The notes below the pieces were generated by a model. That model was not told the DNA's origin. It saw nothing but the letters and a program-made list of their open reading frames with translations, and did no database searches. From positions 68,372 through 132,371 of the forward strand of contig NZ_MRDM01000003.1 in the NCBI RefSeq assembly GCF_002008165.1: a stretch of DNA of 64,000 nt, written 5' to 3'. Positions within the stretch are counted from its first letter, which is position 1. Each line of letters starts with the position of its first letter. Source of the DNA: Rhizobium laguerreae. Its GTDB lineage: Bacteria; Pseudomonadota; Alphaproteobacteria; Rhizobiales; Rhizobiaceae. Shown one piece after another: positions 46,952 to 57,120 of this stretch. Position numbers and translations under genes: made by a program.

Positions 46952-48240
46952 GCTGCTCCCTTCAGTGCATCGAGCGGAAACTTGAGGTAGCGCCGGCCGT
47001 TGGCTTCCGGCTCCGGCAGGCGCCCGCCGCGGATGTTCACCTGCAGGGCATGCAGGATGAGCTTTGGCATCGGCAGCGTCTTGTCGCGCTTCGTCCTGAG
47101 CGCCACGAATTCTCCTTCCGTCACGCCAGCGAGATGCGGGTTGAACTTCTTCTGATCGGCCACCGTGCTTTCCCAGCGAGGTGCCCGACCGTCCGGCTGG
47201 TAGTCGTGGCCGGTAAAGATCCGTGTGTCGTCCGGGAGCGCGAGAATCTCCTGTATCGACTTCCACAGGACGCGGGCGTCACCACCAGGGAAGTCGGCTC
47301 GTGCGGTCCCGCTGTCGGGCATGAAAAGCGTGTCGTGCACGAAGGCAGCGTCGCCGATCACATAGGTGATGGAGGCGAGGGTGTGTCCCGGCGAGAACAG
47401 CACCTTGGCATCAATAGAGCCGACCTTGAACGTCTCACCATGGGCAAACAGTCGGTTCCATTGCGACCCGTCGGTCGCGAGCTCTGGCCAGTTGTAAAAG
47501 CCCTTCCACAGCTTTTGGACGTCCACGACGCGTTCGCCGATCGCCGTTTGCGCGCCGGTCTTCTCCTTCAGATACTGGGCCGCGGAGAAGTGGTCGGCGT
47601 GCGGGTGGGTGTCGAGGATCCACTCGACCGTCAGCCCGTTGTCGCGGACGTAGTCGAGGATCGCGTCGGCATTGATGGTCGCCGTCGCACCGGCCCTCTC
47701 ATCGAAGTCGAGCACCGGGTCAATGATGGCACACTTGCGGGTCGCGGGATCGGACACCACGTACTGGACGCTCCAGGTGCGCTTATCGAAGACGCCCTCC
47801 ACCTGTGGACGGCGCGCGGCCTTCTTCTCAAGCCAGCTTGCCGCCGCGCTCGTGTCGAAGCCGCGGCTCCTTCCGAACTCGACGACCTCGTCGGCAGACA
47901 AGCGGCCGTCGAGAACCTCTCCGATGAGGTAGAGGTTTAGCGATCGAGTACCGGTCTTGCAGTGGGCGAACGCAGGCCCTTCGGATTCGTCGACCACGCG
48001 TTGAAATGCACGTATGTCCGCCTCGGTGATCGTGCCGGCTGTGACCGGGATGAACGCATAGGACAGGCCGCGGTGCTTCGCTTCCTGACTTTCCGCTTGC
48101 GTGCCCGGCTGTGAAGGATCCTCGTCGTCCGGTCGGTTGTTGATGAGGGTCTTGAACCCTTTGTCGTGAAGCGACTGGATGTCCTCGATGCTCGGCTGCG
48201 GCGAGACGGAAAGCTTCTCGGATATCGTTGTGATGGGCAT
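46942..48240 (-). CDS. blh: Blh: DUF442 phosphatase-like plus persulfide dioxygenase fusion
   Basis: A 432-residue two-domain protein. Residues 1-115 are a DUF442 domain with the Cys-phosphatase loop HCKTGTR (about 93-99), used as a sulfurtransferase. Residues 150-420 are an ETHE1-like metallo-beta-lactamase dioxygenase with THPHADH (about 211-217). It oxidises glutathione persulfide to sulfite. The ATG at 48240 fits the family start (MPITTISEKLSVSPQPS); an upstream in-frame extension crosses the operator. First gene of a five-gene sulfide-detoxification operon. Confidence 0.93.
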   Translation of the reverse strand: MPITTISEKLSVSPQPSIEDIQSLHDKGFKTLINNRPDDEDPSQPGTQAESQEAKHRGLSYAFIPVTAGTITEADIRAFQRVVDESEGPAFAHCKTGTRSLNLYLIGEVLDGRLSADEVVEFGRSRGFDTSAAASWLEKKAARRPQVEGVFDKRTWSVQYVVSDPATRKCAIIDPVLDFDERAGATATINADAILDYVRDNGLTVEWILDTHPHADHFSAAQYLKEKTGAQTAIGERVVDVQKLWKGFYNWPELATDGSQWNRLFAHGETFKVGSIDAKVLFSPGHTLASITYVIGDAAFVHDTLFMPDSGTARADFPGGDARVLWKSIQEILALPDDTRIFTGHDYQPDGRAPRWESTVADQKKFNPHLAGVTEGEFVALRTKRDKTLPMPKLILHALQVNIRGGRLPEPEANGRRYLKFPLDALKGAAWE

Positions 48241-48261
48241 GACTGGCTCCGGGTGAAATTT

Positions 48262-48285
48262 TATTATATATTCTAATATAATATA
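48262..48285. promoter_or_regulatory. Probable BigR operator, AT-rich imperfect palindrome
   Basis: TATTATATATT-CT-AATATAATATA pairs at 9 of 11 positions and stands out in a GC-rich genome. It lies 21 bases before the blh start, where BigR operators overlap the -10 region in Agrobacterium and Xylella. Confidence 0.72.
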
Positions 48286-48300
48286 TTTCGATGTATCATC

Positions 48301-48889
48301 AAGGTCGGGCACGGAACTCGCGAAGAGGAGGACCACCACGGCCACGACAGCAAGCCGGGTCAGCGATCAGACATCCGACGATATCAACCGACGCCTGCGC
48401 TGGCAGATGGAGGAGCGGCTCGCCCACTAAGAGACTCATCCCACCAGATCGAACCATTCCTGAACAATCCGCCATCGAAGCTAGCCCCGCTGCTCGGGGC
48501 GTCTTCCGAAGACCTCTTCAGAGGCTGACGGATGCTTGTTTCTCGGCTGCGGCGTTCGATCTACCGTTAATAGGGATCGCCGCCCGTTCCGGAAAGAGCG
48601 AGGGCGACTGGTGCAACACCAGGTGCGGGAGCCACACGGTCGTTAGAACGCCAGCCGCCTATCACGCAGCCGTCTCCGTGGTTCGAGCGTGCCGACCTTG
48701 CGTTTGTATTATCGAGAAGGGCCGATCGTCGCTACGCTTGGCTTCGAAGCGGATCGTCATCCGGCAAAAGCCGCTCACCCGTCGTCAACGGTCTTGAGGA
48801 AGGCCGGTTCGACGAGCTTCCATCGCGGAATTTACTGGCTTTTGGAAGCCGCACCCGTGATTGCCAATGACTAAACCGGCCAGCGCCGC
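48301..48889. other. Spacer without supported gene
   Basis: About 0.6 kb with no confident gene. A plus frame ending at 48430 reads SDQTSDDINRRLRWQMEERL but has no start codon, so it may be the tail of a truncated gene. Confidence 0.4.
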
Positions 48890-49297
48890 CTAGGGCTGCT
48901 TGACTTCGCCGCTAGACGGAGACAGTTCTTCGTGATCCTCGGAAAACCGGCCGCGTGAGACAAGAAGCTTTAGCGCGTACTGGGCCACCGGCTTGATCCG
49001 CTCCGCGCATCCTGATTGAAGATGCTCCGCCTCACTTTGGAAGTGACGGGTTTCATTCCTGATGGCTTCCAACACCTGTCCAAGCGCGTCGATGGTTCGT
49101 TCCTCCTCTTCCGTGATCGCGCTGTTCGGCCTCACCAACAAATGCCCCTCATGCCAGTAGTCGTAGAAACCTCCGAAGAACTCATTGTAGTTCACCTCGA
49201 TGAGGCCCTCATTTCCCCGAGCGAGAACTTCGATAGCTTCGATGATCCGATTTCGCCAACGCTGCTCGATAATACGATCTGAAACTTCTTCGCCCAC
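48890..49297 (-). CDS. Hypothetical acidic protein
   Basis: A 135-residue soluble protein starting at GTG with a good GGAGG site. It contains NYNEFFGGFYDYWHEGHLLV and acidic helices. I do not recognise the family. Divergent from the small plus-strand gene at 49473. Confidence 0.65.
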   Translation of the reverse strand: MGEEVSDRIIEQRWRNRIIEAIEVLARGNEGLIEVNYNEFFGGFYDYWHEGHLLVRPNSAITEEEERTIDALGQVLEAIRNETRHFQSEAEHLQSGCAERIKPVAQYALKLLVSRGRFSEDHEELSPSSGEVKQP

Positions 49298-49472
49298 AGT
49301 AAAAGCCTCCGTTGGTTTATGCCTCCTGAAAATAGCAATAACATATTGGCTGGCGTTTGATGTCCATACCGGCTTCGCGCTCAGCAGCGAGCGCCCACCC
49401 GCTCACCCATTGCTCACCAGCTGCCGAACAGTTGCTAACCGTCTTCGTTGATGATCAGAGGAAGAAAGCGAA

Positions 49473-49655
49473 ATGAGCCGTTTGATATTGTTTCCCAATG
49501 ATAAGAGCCGCGGACTGTTATTCGACATTCGTATTCGCTCGGAGTTGGCCATTGATATGCCGCAATGGAGTTGCGGCTGTTTCGGGTATTGGATCAGCGC
49601 ACTTGCCGGCAACAGAATTTTGATCGGCCGCAATGACTGGGCCGACTGGTCGTGA
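49473..49655 (+). CDS. Hypothetical 60-residue protein
   Basis: Starts MSRLILFPNDKSRGLLFDIR with AGAGGAAG upstream. It has CGCFGYW in the middle and ends DWADWS. No family recognised. It stops just before the MgtC-like gene. Confidence 0.45.
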   Translation: MSRLILFPNDKSRGLLFDIRIRSELAIDMPQWSCGCFGYWISALAGNRILIGRNDWADWS

Positions 49656-49661
49656 TTGGAT

Positions 49662-50951
49662 ATGGCAACAGGCAGGGCGACTCGACGAATGATGACATCA
49701 CTGGTGCTCACCGACGACTTCCAACGTCTCAGCCTGGCGCTTGCGATCGGGATCCTTGTCGGCATAGAACGCGGATGGCGCGAGCGTGAGGCTGCGCCCG
49801 GCAAGAGGGTGGCTGGTATTCGCACCTACGGCCTCGCAAGTTTCCTCGGCGGGTTTTGCGGTTTTCTACAACCGGTCGCGGGACCGATCCTTCCAACGGC
49901 CATCTTTGCATTCTTCTGCATCACGATTCTCGCCTTCAGCCGCCTGCAGGCGGTGCGTGAGGAGGATTACAGCGCCACCGGCGCCATTGTCGCGATAACG
50001 GTCTTCGCGCTCGGCTTCGGAGCGGTGGTTGCGGACATGAGCGCGACGGCCGCAAGCGCGGTTGCAATAACCGCGTTGCTGGCGGCGCGAGAGCCGCTGC
50101 ATGGATTTGTCAGGAAATTGACCTGGCTCGAGTTGCGGGCCGCGCTGATCCTGCTGACGATGACGGTGGTCATTCTCCCGATTCTTCCAAATGAGACGGT
50201 CGATCCCTGGCAGACGATCAATCCGTTCGAACTGTGGATGATGACGGTTCTCGTCGGAGCTGTTTCATTCGCCGGTTACGTGATGATCCGGCTCAGCGAC
50301 ACGACGGCCGGAATATTGCTGACCGGCGCCTCCGGGGGCTTGGTCTCTTCGACGGCCCTAACGCTATCCTTCGCTCGTCAGTCCAAGCAGGTGCCTGCCC
50401 TCTCGCCGCTGCTTTCGGCCGGAGCGATGCTGGCCGGAGCCGTATCTCTCACGCGGGTTCTCCTTATCTGCGGCGTCATCGCGCCTGCGGTGCTTAAGGA
50501 ACTTGCGCCATCGCTAGGCCCCACTGCCGCAATCCTTGCCATAGGCGGCGGTCTCGCCGGTCTGTCGCGGCGCACCGATAATGGCTCGGATTTTTCTCCG
50601 CAAAATCCCCTGGAAGTGATGGTCGTCTTGCGCTTTGCGCTTCTGCTAGGCGTCGTGATCATCGTGACCCGGGCGACACTGACCGTCTTTGGAACGCAGT
50701 CGCTGGCCGCCGTCGCCTTCATCACCGGGCTCGGCGATCTCGATGCCATAACCCTCTCCGTCGCAAAGCTCGCGCCGCACAACCTTTCGGCGGACGCGGC
50801 CGCGCAGGCCATAGCGATCGCCGCCGTCGCCAATCTTCTCGCAAAGGTGGGCCTTGCGGCGAGCACAGGCAGTATCGCCTATGCGGTTCGGCTGGCGATC
50901 ACAAGCGCTATTGCAGTCCTTGCCGGCGCTGCCGGCTTGCTGCTGACCTGA
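49662..50951 (+). CDS. MgtC/DUF4010 family membrane protein
   Basis: About 429 residues with some 12 membrane spans. The N-terminal MgtC/SapB-like part has LAIGILVGIERGWRER; the rest is DUF4010. Proteins of this type are predicted transporters or membrane stress factors; function is not settled. Starts at 49662 or 49689 are possible; neither has a strong ribosome site. Confidence 0.85.
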   Translation: MATGRATRRMMTSLVLTDDFQRLSLALAIGILVGIERGWREREAAPGKRVAGIRTYGLASFLGGFCGFLQPVAGPILPTAIFAFFCITILAFSRLQAVREEDYSATGAIVAITVFALGFGAVVADMSATAASAVAITALLAAREPLHGFVRKLTWLELRAALILLTMTVVILPILPNETVDPWQTINPFELWMMTVLVGAVSFAGYVMIRLSDTTAGILLTGASGGLVSSTALTLSFARQSKQVPALSPLLSAGAMLAGAVSLTRVLLICGVIAPAVLKELAPSLGPTAAILAIGGGLAGLSRRTDNGSDFSPQNPLEVMVVLRFALLLGVVIIVTRATLTVFGTQSLAAVAFITGLGDLDAITLSVAKLAPHNLSADAAAQAIAIAAVANLLAKVGLAASTGSIAYAVRLAITSAIAVLAGAAGLLLT

Positions 50952-51185
50952 GCTCTGAATCTCAGTATGCCTGCAAGCATCGAGACAACTGCGTTAGCTC
51001 ACGCAGAGGAGTGAACTCTGCTGCTCTTGAGCGGATACGAACCGCAGACGGGTGATGTCATCGTGTCAAAGCTGGTTAGAGCCGCGACGGTTCCAGCCAA
51101 TTGGAAACGCGACACTTGCGCTTCGGATCAGCCCCCGATCCGACCGGCTGGGCCGGGTTGCAAGGGAGGAGCGGGGGCGGGTGAG

Positions 51186-51782
51186 ATGCAAGACGTGCTG
51201 GTGAGTGGCTACTGGTTTCTCGACAGCAAGAACTGGCGACCCCCAGACGATTTGGCAGCCTTCCTCGCGGAAGGGGAGCCGCCAATCTACGTTGGCTTCG
51301 GAAGCATGCCGGGCGTCGATCCGGGCCGAATGACAGCCACTGTTGTCGAGGCCCTCGCAAGGCAGGGCAAGCGGGGCATCTTGGCTCTTGGAGGCGGTGC
51401 CCTGGCCGCGGACCATAAATCTGGGCATGTTCACGTCGTCCGCGACGCCCCTCACGACTGGTTGTTTCCCGAGGTGAGCGCGGTCATCCACCACGGCGGC
51501 GCCGGAACGACCGCAGCCGCTCTTCGGGCCGGCAAGCCCATGATCATTTGCCCATTTTTCGGCGATCAACCGTTCTGGGCAAGGCGTGTAACAGACCTCG
51601 GCGTCGGACTGTCACTCGATCGCAGAGCATTGACCGTCGAGAGCCTGACAGATGCACTCGCAGCCATGGACGATCCACATATGCGACGCCAGGCAGATGC
51701 CCTTGGCTCTACGATTCGGGACGAGGATGGGGTTGCGAACGCAGTCGGTTTCATCGAGGCTGCTGCGGACAAACTGCATTGA
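51186..51782 (+). pseudogene. Glycosyltransferase (UGT/MGT type), N-terminally truncated
   Basis: Only the C-terminal half of a GT-B nucleotide-sugar transferase remains: IYVGFGSMPGVDPGRM, HDWLFPEVSAVIHHGGAGTT (donor-binding motif with the catalytic-domain HHGGAGT) and PFFGDQPFWARRV. Family members are about 400-430 residues; here about 200 are homologous. In-frame codons upstream to 51027 do not look like a UGT acceptor domain. The remaining domain could fold but the acceptor site is missing. Confidence 0.72.
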
Positions 51783-51989
51783 GGCCCATGAATTCGCGCT
51801 ACCCAGTCGAGAGGCCATTCGTGCCAAGCGGGCAAAATCGGGAGAAGGCGATAAACTACCGCGATGCCGCAATGTGCGTACGCGAAAGATATGCTCGCCT
51901 GCAAAGATCGATGGTTTGCATTTCATGCGCGGTGTTCTCGATATATCTATCGATTGAGATTGAGCGCTCACGCAGCGGAAGGTCAATGA

Positions 51990-52523
51990 ATGCTGTTTAG
52001 GAGACGGAAGCCGCTCTCACTGGCTCAGCGGATCCGTGCCGTCGTTTGGCCATCCAAGGGGCTATTGCGGTCCATCCGGTACATTGCCATTCGAGTGCTT
52101 CGATTGAAGGCTACTCCTCATGCAGTTGCGGCTGGCGTTGCAGCAGGGGTGGCCGTGTCCTGTACCCCCTTCCTCGGCTTTCATTTCATAATGGCATTTT
52201 GTCTGGCCTTCATCCTCAGAGGCAATATGATCGCGGCTGCGCTCGGGACGGCGTTTGGGAACCCTCTTACCTTTCCTCTGATCTTTGCTGCCGCTTACCG
52301 GATCGGCATTTTTCTTTTGGGTCGGGCGCCCGAGCGGGTGGGTGAAGCCAATCTGTTCACGCTGCTCCGGCACCTCGATTTTGCGCCACTTTGGCATCCA
52401 ATTCTAAAGCCAATACTCGTCGGCGGCCTTCCGCTCGCCGCGCTATGCGGTGCAGTTTTCTATGTATTGACATGGCAAGGCGTTCGCCTGTTCCAGCAGC
52501 GAGGAAAGCGGCGGAGATCGTAA
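51990..52523 (+). CDS. DUF2062 membrane protein
   Basis: A 177-residue protein with about three spans and the DUF2062 signature (TPHAVAAGVAAGVAVSCTPF, GNPLTFPLIFAAAYRIG). Function unknown; found in many Alphaproteobacteria. Convergent with nhaA. Confidence 0.9.
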   Translation: MLFRRRKPLSLAQRIRAVVWPSKGLLRSIRYIAIRVLRLKATPHAVAAGVAAGVAVSCTPFLGFHFIMAFCLAFILRGNMIAAALGTAFGNPLTFPLIFAAAYRIGIFLLGRAPERVGEANLFTLLRHLDFAPLWHPILKPILVGGLPLAALCGAVFYVLTWQGVRLFQQRGKRRRS

Positions 52524-52605
52524 GATCCAAAAGAGCCGGCAGCGCGCGAAGACCCTCCGAAGAACTTGATGTCTACGAGAGGCGTCGCTCCGAACTCGTA
52601 AACGA

Positions 52606-53796
52606 CTACGACCGGCTGCTTTTCCTCCGGCTCGCCATCAGAACCGCGGATCCGGCCACGCCAGAGATCGCCGAACCGAGCAGAATGCCGATCTTGACCT
52701 TGTCCTGTATCGCTGGGTCGTCGAAAGCGAGAAGACCGATAAAGAGACTCATCGTGAAGCCGATGCCGCAAAGAAGCGCGACACCGGTCATCTGCGTCCA
52801 GTTCGCCATTGCCGGAAGCTGCGCAAAACGTAGCTTCACCAGGAGGCCGACGACGGAGAGAACCCCAAGCAACTTGCCAGCAAACAGTCCGGCGGCGACG
52901 CCGATTGTATGAGTGTCTCCTAAACTCGAGATGGACGTGCCGAGAAGGGAAACGCCGGCGTTGGCGAAGCCAAAGAGTGGGACGATGACGAATGCCACTG
53001 GTCGATGAAGCAAGTGTTCGAGCCGGTGCAGCACAGATTCTTCGTCGCTAGCCTCCGGAGCGCCGGGAGAAAGCTTAATCGGTATCGTCAAGGCCAGCAG
53101 CACGCCAGCAAGCGTGGCGTGGATCCCGGAGGTGAACATCAGCACCCACAAGGCGACGCCAAGGCCGAGATAAAGCGTCAGCGTCTTCACGCCGGCTCGG
53201 TTCATGAAAAGCAGGAGGGCAACAACTGCGGCGGCTCCGGCAAGGGCCAGGAGGTTGAGACCGTTTGTATAGAAGAGTGCGATGACGAGGACGGCGCCGA
53301 GGTCGTCGATAATGGCAAGTGCCGCCAGAAAGATTTTGAGGGATGCCGGAACCCGATTGCCAAAGAGCGACAGCACTCCGAGCGCGAAGGCAATGTCTGT
53401 GGCCGTCGGGATCGCCCAACCGCGAAGGCTCGCTGGCGAATCGGCATTGAACGCGAGGTAGATTAGGGCTGGAGCGAGCATTCCTCCGGCCGCGGCGGCA
53501 CCGGGAAGAATTCGCCTGCTCCAGGTCGAGAGCTGGCCATCGAGCATTTCGCGCTTGATCTCCAGACCGACGAGCAGGAAGAACACGGCCATCAGGGCGT
53601 CATTGATCCAATGCTGCAAGCTCAGTGGCCCGACGTAAAGATGCAGGGCATGGAAATACGCGTCCGCCAGCGGCGAGTTCGCCACGGCAAGTGCCATCGC
53701 TGCGGCTGCCATCAGGACGACGCCGCCGGAGGCCTCGTTGTCAAGATATCTGCGCAGAGTGGATTGAATGCGACCGCTCGTGATCGGCAAGGACAT
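52606..53796 (-). CDS. nhaA: NhaA sodium/proton antiporter
   Basis: A 396-residue antiporter with 12 spans. The ion-binding aspartates sit in ATDIAFALGVL and AIIDDLGAVL. It exports sodium in exchange for protons and helps pH and salt homeostasis. I place the start at 53796 (MSLPITSGRIQSTLRRYLDN, AAGGGAG upstream); longer in-frame starts add non-conserved residues. Confidence 0.94.
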   Translation of the reverse strand: MSLPITSGRIQSTLRRYLDNEASGGVVLMAAAAMALAVANSPLADAYFHALHLYVGPLSLQHWINDALMAVFFLLVGLEIKREMLDGQLSTWSRRILPGAAAAGGMLAPALIYLAFNADSPASLRGWAIPTATDIAFALGVLSLFGNRVPASLKIFLAALAIIDDLGAVLVIALFYTNGLNLLALAGAAAVVALLLFMNRAGVKTLTLYLGLGVALWVLMFTSGIHATLAGVLLALTIPIKLSPGAPEASDEESVLHRLEHLLHRPVAFVIVPLFGFANAGVSLLGTSISSLGDTHTIGVAAGLFAGKLLGVLSVVGLLVKLRFAQLPAMANWTQMTGVALLCGIGFTMSLFIGLLAFDDPAIQDKVKIGILLGSAISGVAGSAVLMASRRKSSRS

Positions 53797-54457
53797 GGTT
53801 TCGCGCTCCCTTCTGGAAGGTTGATCTTCGTCTCCGTCGATTTCGGGAAGCCCGCGGCGCACGCAGCACACGCCATCCGGCAAGGGATACCTAAAAGAAG
53901 CACGGATTTCCAGGGCCTCCTCCGATATCGTTCTCGTCTCGCAACAATCGACGATGAGGAGATCCATGCCGATCAGCGCTTCTCACAATAGGAGATAGAA
54001 CTTGGGACGCCGCGGTCTGTTATCGCCTTCTATCTTCAGTTCTGCCGCAGGCTTTGACTGGCAGAAAAAAGCCCGCTCCAGCGGGGGAACCACGGAGCGA
54101 GCCAGATGCCCTTGGCGTCAACCGCCTCAGGAGAGCATCCTCAAATTACACCCATGGTCATGTGAAGTAAAATTATCGACGGCTCTGATAGGTCCGCAAA
54201 GCCCCCGTCGAGAGATGATCCTTGCCTCGCAGCGATCGTCATCGGATTCGGTGACGAAAAATACAGGCCGCCCAGGCCCTCATGCTGCTCGTCCTGTGAC
54301 GGCATCGGGCCTAGGGACGGGAAGCCTGGACGGAATGGTTGAACCTTAGGCTCCGCCCGGCGACAGTCGTCTCCGCGATCGATATACCGCAAATGGGGGT
54401 GATCTTCGGGCACGATAGCGCTAGTAAAGGACAACCCCGCCATCGCCGAGCCCCGAC
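53797..54457. other. Spacer between nhaA and clc
   Basis: No gene supported. A short hairpin CCCGC-TCCA-GCGGG at 54072-54085 is followed on the minus strand by six T's and could be a terminator, but no confident minus-strand gene precedes it. Confidence 0.4.
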
Positions 54458-55807
54458 ATGCCGCCATCCTATCGATACTCCAAGCTCTTCCGTCGCTCCC
54501 GCGTCTTGTGGGGTTCCTTCTCGCTTTGGCAGCCAAGGTTGGTGTTCTGGTGCGGGGCCTTGGCAATCGGGGCGATCAGCGTCGGCTTTGCCAAGCTTGC
54601 GGATCTGGCGCAGAAGGGTTTTGGGTCTATCACCTCGTCCGGTGAATGGGCCTTCCTGCTGCCACTGGCGCTGAGCCCGCTCGGTTTCATGGTGTCGGCC
54701 TATCTGGCGGCGACGTTGTTTCCAAATTCAGGCGGTAGCGGGATCCCGCAGGCGATCGCCGCCAGGCACCTGAGGGACGACGAAGACCGGACGCGGCTGC
54801 TGTCGCTGAAGATCGCCTTAGGCAAGATCGTGCTGACGGTGCTCGGGCTGTTCTCTGGCGCCTCGATCGGCCGCGAGGGTCCTACCGTGCAGGTCGGCGC
54901 ATCGATCATGCTCGCCGTCGCCCGGTTCAGTGGCATGGCGCAGGCGCGCGGCCTGATCCTTGCCGGATCGGCGGCCGGAATTGCGGCGGCATTCAACACG
55001 CCGCTTGCCGGGATCGTCTTTGCGATCGAGGAAATGAGCCGGACCTACGAATCTCGCGCCAACGGGCTGGTGCTCACGGCAGTCATCCTCTCCGGCCTTG
55101 CGGCGCTCGGGATTTCGGGAAGCTACAATTATTTCGGCATGGCATCTGCGGCACCCACCGAGCTTCGCGACTGGGGACTGGTTCTGACCTGCGGCGTCGG
55201 CGGCGGCGCGCTCGGAGCAGCCTTTAGCGGTTTCGCGCTGCATTTCGGCCAGAAGATTCGCCGCTGGGCCCAGCCACAGCCGCTAAAGCGCATGCTCGCG
55301 CTTGCGGGCACCTGCGGACTGGCGATCGCAGTCATCGGCGTGGCATCCGGAGGCACGACCTTCGGCACCGGCTACGAGCAGGCACGAGCTGCGGTCGAAG
55401 GCAACGCGCTGCCTCAGCTCTTTTTCGTCGAGAAGTTCGCCGCGAGCTTCCTGTCGATGCTGTCAGGTATTCCGGGGGGAATCTTTGCACCGTCGCTCGC
55501 CGTCGGCGCCGGTTTCGGCAGCACCGTCGGCTCACTGCTCGGCACCAGCATCGCGCTGGCGGCAATCCTTGGCATGGCCGGTTACTTCGCGGGCGTCGTG
55601 CAAGCCCCGATGACGGCGTTCGTCATCATCCTCGAAATGACCGGCGATCACCAGGCGGTCATTCCGATCATGGCCGTGTCTATGATCGGCTACGTGACCT
55701 CGCGGATTCTTTCGCGCGAGCCGCTCTATCATGGTCTTTCACGCGTCTTCATCGCCGCGGCTATCCGGGCGCGGCGTGCGGTCGAAAGGGAGTCGGAGTA
55801 TCCCTAA
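54458..55807 (+). CDS. ClC-family chloride channel/antiporter
   Basis: A 449-residue ClC protein with selectivity motifs GSGIP, GREGP (gating glutamate) and GIFAPSLAVG. The inner glutamate in FAIEEM matches the proton glutamate of ClC-ec1, which points to chloride/proton exchange. No CBS domains. Weak ribosome site at the chosen ATG. Confidence 0.92.
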   Translation: MPPSYRYSKLFRRSRVLWGSFSLWQPRLVFWCGALAIGAISVGFAKLADLAQKGFGSITSSGEWAFLLPLALSPLGFMVSAYLAATLFPNSGGSGIPQAIAARHLRDDEDRTRLLSLKIALGKIVLTVLGLFSGASIGREGPTVQVGASIMLAVARFSGMAQARGLILAGSAAGIAAAFNTPLAGIVFAIEEMSRTYESRANGLVLTAVILSGLAALGISGSYNYFGMASAAPTELRDWGLVLTCGVGGGALGAAFSGFALHFGQKIRRWAQPQPLKRMLALAGTCGLAIAVIGVASGGTTFGTGYEQARAAVEGNALPQLFFVEKFAASFLSMLSGIPGGIFAPSLAVGAGFGSTVGSLLGTSIALAAILGMAGYFAGVVQAPMTAFVIILEMTGDHQAVIPIMAVSMIGYVTSRILSREPLYHGLSRVFIAAAIRARRAVERESEYP

Positions 55808-55976
55808 CCCGACCCACTGGCGAGTATGCGCGCGGTCATCTACTCCGTGGTAGGCTCCGAGCGAAAACCTGAAAACTGATGGACGCTGTTCGGTGTGTCC
55901 AACGGCCTCGCGGCGGCATCTCCAAAACAGCTATCGTGCGTGCGGTTGCTTTCGCAGACATTAGCAGGAGCACGGA

Positions 55977-56354
55977 ATGAAACGAGCAGCCAGTTGTTCA
56001 TGCGGTCAGCTTTCGATCACTGCCGACGTAGAACCTGTCAAAATCTCCGCCTGCCATTGCCAGGCCTGCCAACGTCGCACCGGCAGCGCGTTCGGAGTAG
56101 CCGTCTTCTTCCACGCCGATCAAATGGAGACGTCCGGCGTCTCGACCAGCTACGTCCGGTCGGGCGACAGCGGCAAATCGATCGAGTTCAGGTTTTGCCC
56201 GGCATGCGGGTCGACTGTTTTCTGGATGCCGGAATTCAGGAAAGAGCTAGTAGCCGTCGCTTTGGGATGCTTCGCCGACTCCTTCACGCTAGTGCCAACT
56301 CAAAGCGTCTATGAGGAAAGTCGTCTGGAATGGGTATTGTTCGATTTCACGTAA
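55977..56354 (+). CDS. GFA (Mss4-like) family protein
   Basis: A 125-residue zinc protein with the pattern CSCGQ, CHCQACQRRTGSAF and FCPACGSTVFW. Family members include glutathione-dependent formaldehyde-activating enzyme, but most have no known substrate. AGGAG precedes the ATG. Confidence 0.9.
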   Translation: MKRAASCSCGQLSITADVEPVKISACHCQACQRRTGSAFGVAVFFHADQMETSGVSTSYVRSGDSGKSIEFRFCPACGSTVFWMPEFRKELVAVALGCFADSFTLVPTQSVYEESRLEWVLFDFT

Positions 56355-56450
56355 GGTAAAAGGCGCTCAGGGTGGGGGATTCTTTTCCCAGGAGACATCC
56401 GAGGGCCGCCCTCAATTTTGTGATTTCCCGGCGAGCGAAAATCCCATTAG

Positions 56451-56465
56451 TATCACGTAATGATA
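56451..56465. promoter_or_regulatory. Palindrome TATCA-CGTAA-TGATA (motif copy 1)
   Basis: Perfect inverted core of the repeated motif. The apparent start codon at 56460 lies inside it, so either the next gene is leaderless or its true start is downstream. Confidence 0.6.
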
Positions 56466-56735
56466 TTTTCGACGTCCGCCATAGGTTTGAAGCTGTTCGG
56501 GCTCGTTGGCCTTGCCTTTCAACGACGTCCTGAAGCGGCGTCGACGGAAGCCGGCGAAAACGTCGTTGTAAGCCTCCTCCTCGACGAGTGGTGCAGGCAT
56601 TCGGCAACCAAGCGAAACGATCCGAAATCCTACGCCACCATACGGAGGATCGTCGCGCTTCGTGCGGAAGGGAAAACCGTGGAAGAGGTCCGGTCTAAAA
56701 TTTTCTTCGAACCCGCGGCCGAAGAGGCAGACTAA
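56460..56735 (+). CDS. Hypothetical small protein
   Basis: A 91-codon frame with DPKSYATIRRIVALRAEGKT near the C-terminus, a short helical segment that resembles small DNA- or protein-binding helices. There is no ribosome site before 56460, and the codon overlaps the palindrome. Start uncertain. No family recognised. Confidence 0.5.
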   Translation: MIFSTSAIGLKLFGLVGLAFQRRPEAASTEAGENVVVSLLLDEWCRHSATKRNDPKSYATIRRIVALRAEGKTVEEVRSKIFFEPAAEEAD

Positions 56736-57120
56736 CAAGCCCCTCTACAAGTTCAATCTCGTGGATAGCCACGCCCGCCTTGACCCGATGTGCAATCATC
56801 GTCGCGGGCCTCAGCCACCTTCTACAAGCTCTTCTGCATCGGTAGAGTGATCTCTGTAGCCGGCGACTACCCGGTAAGGAAGTCGGCAACTCTTCCAAGA
56901 CGGACGTTCAAACGTTCGTCTGCGGCGCTCCGGATTCGCATTTTTGAAGCACGATAGAATTTTTTCACGAAGTCACGAAATAGGCACAGTCTTTTTAGCA
57001 ACATGGATGGATTATGGGCGGCGACGTTCACTATCATCCTCGCCGGCTCAGTTCGGGACCATTCTTCCAGCGTGCTCCGCTGTTCATATCACATCATCAC
57101 ATTTGAGAAGGACTGTTCGC
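56736..57120. other. MarR upstream region
   Basis: No gene supported. A degenerate copy of the palindrome (TATCA-CATCA-TCACA, 57087-57101) is about 20 bases before the marR start. Confidence 0.4.

Noticed and set aside
48320..48430. Plus-strand frame ending RRLRWQMEERLAH
   Set aside because: No start codon or ribosome site; too short to support as a gene.
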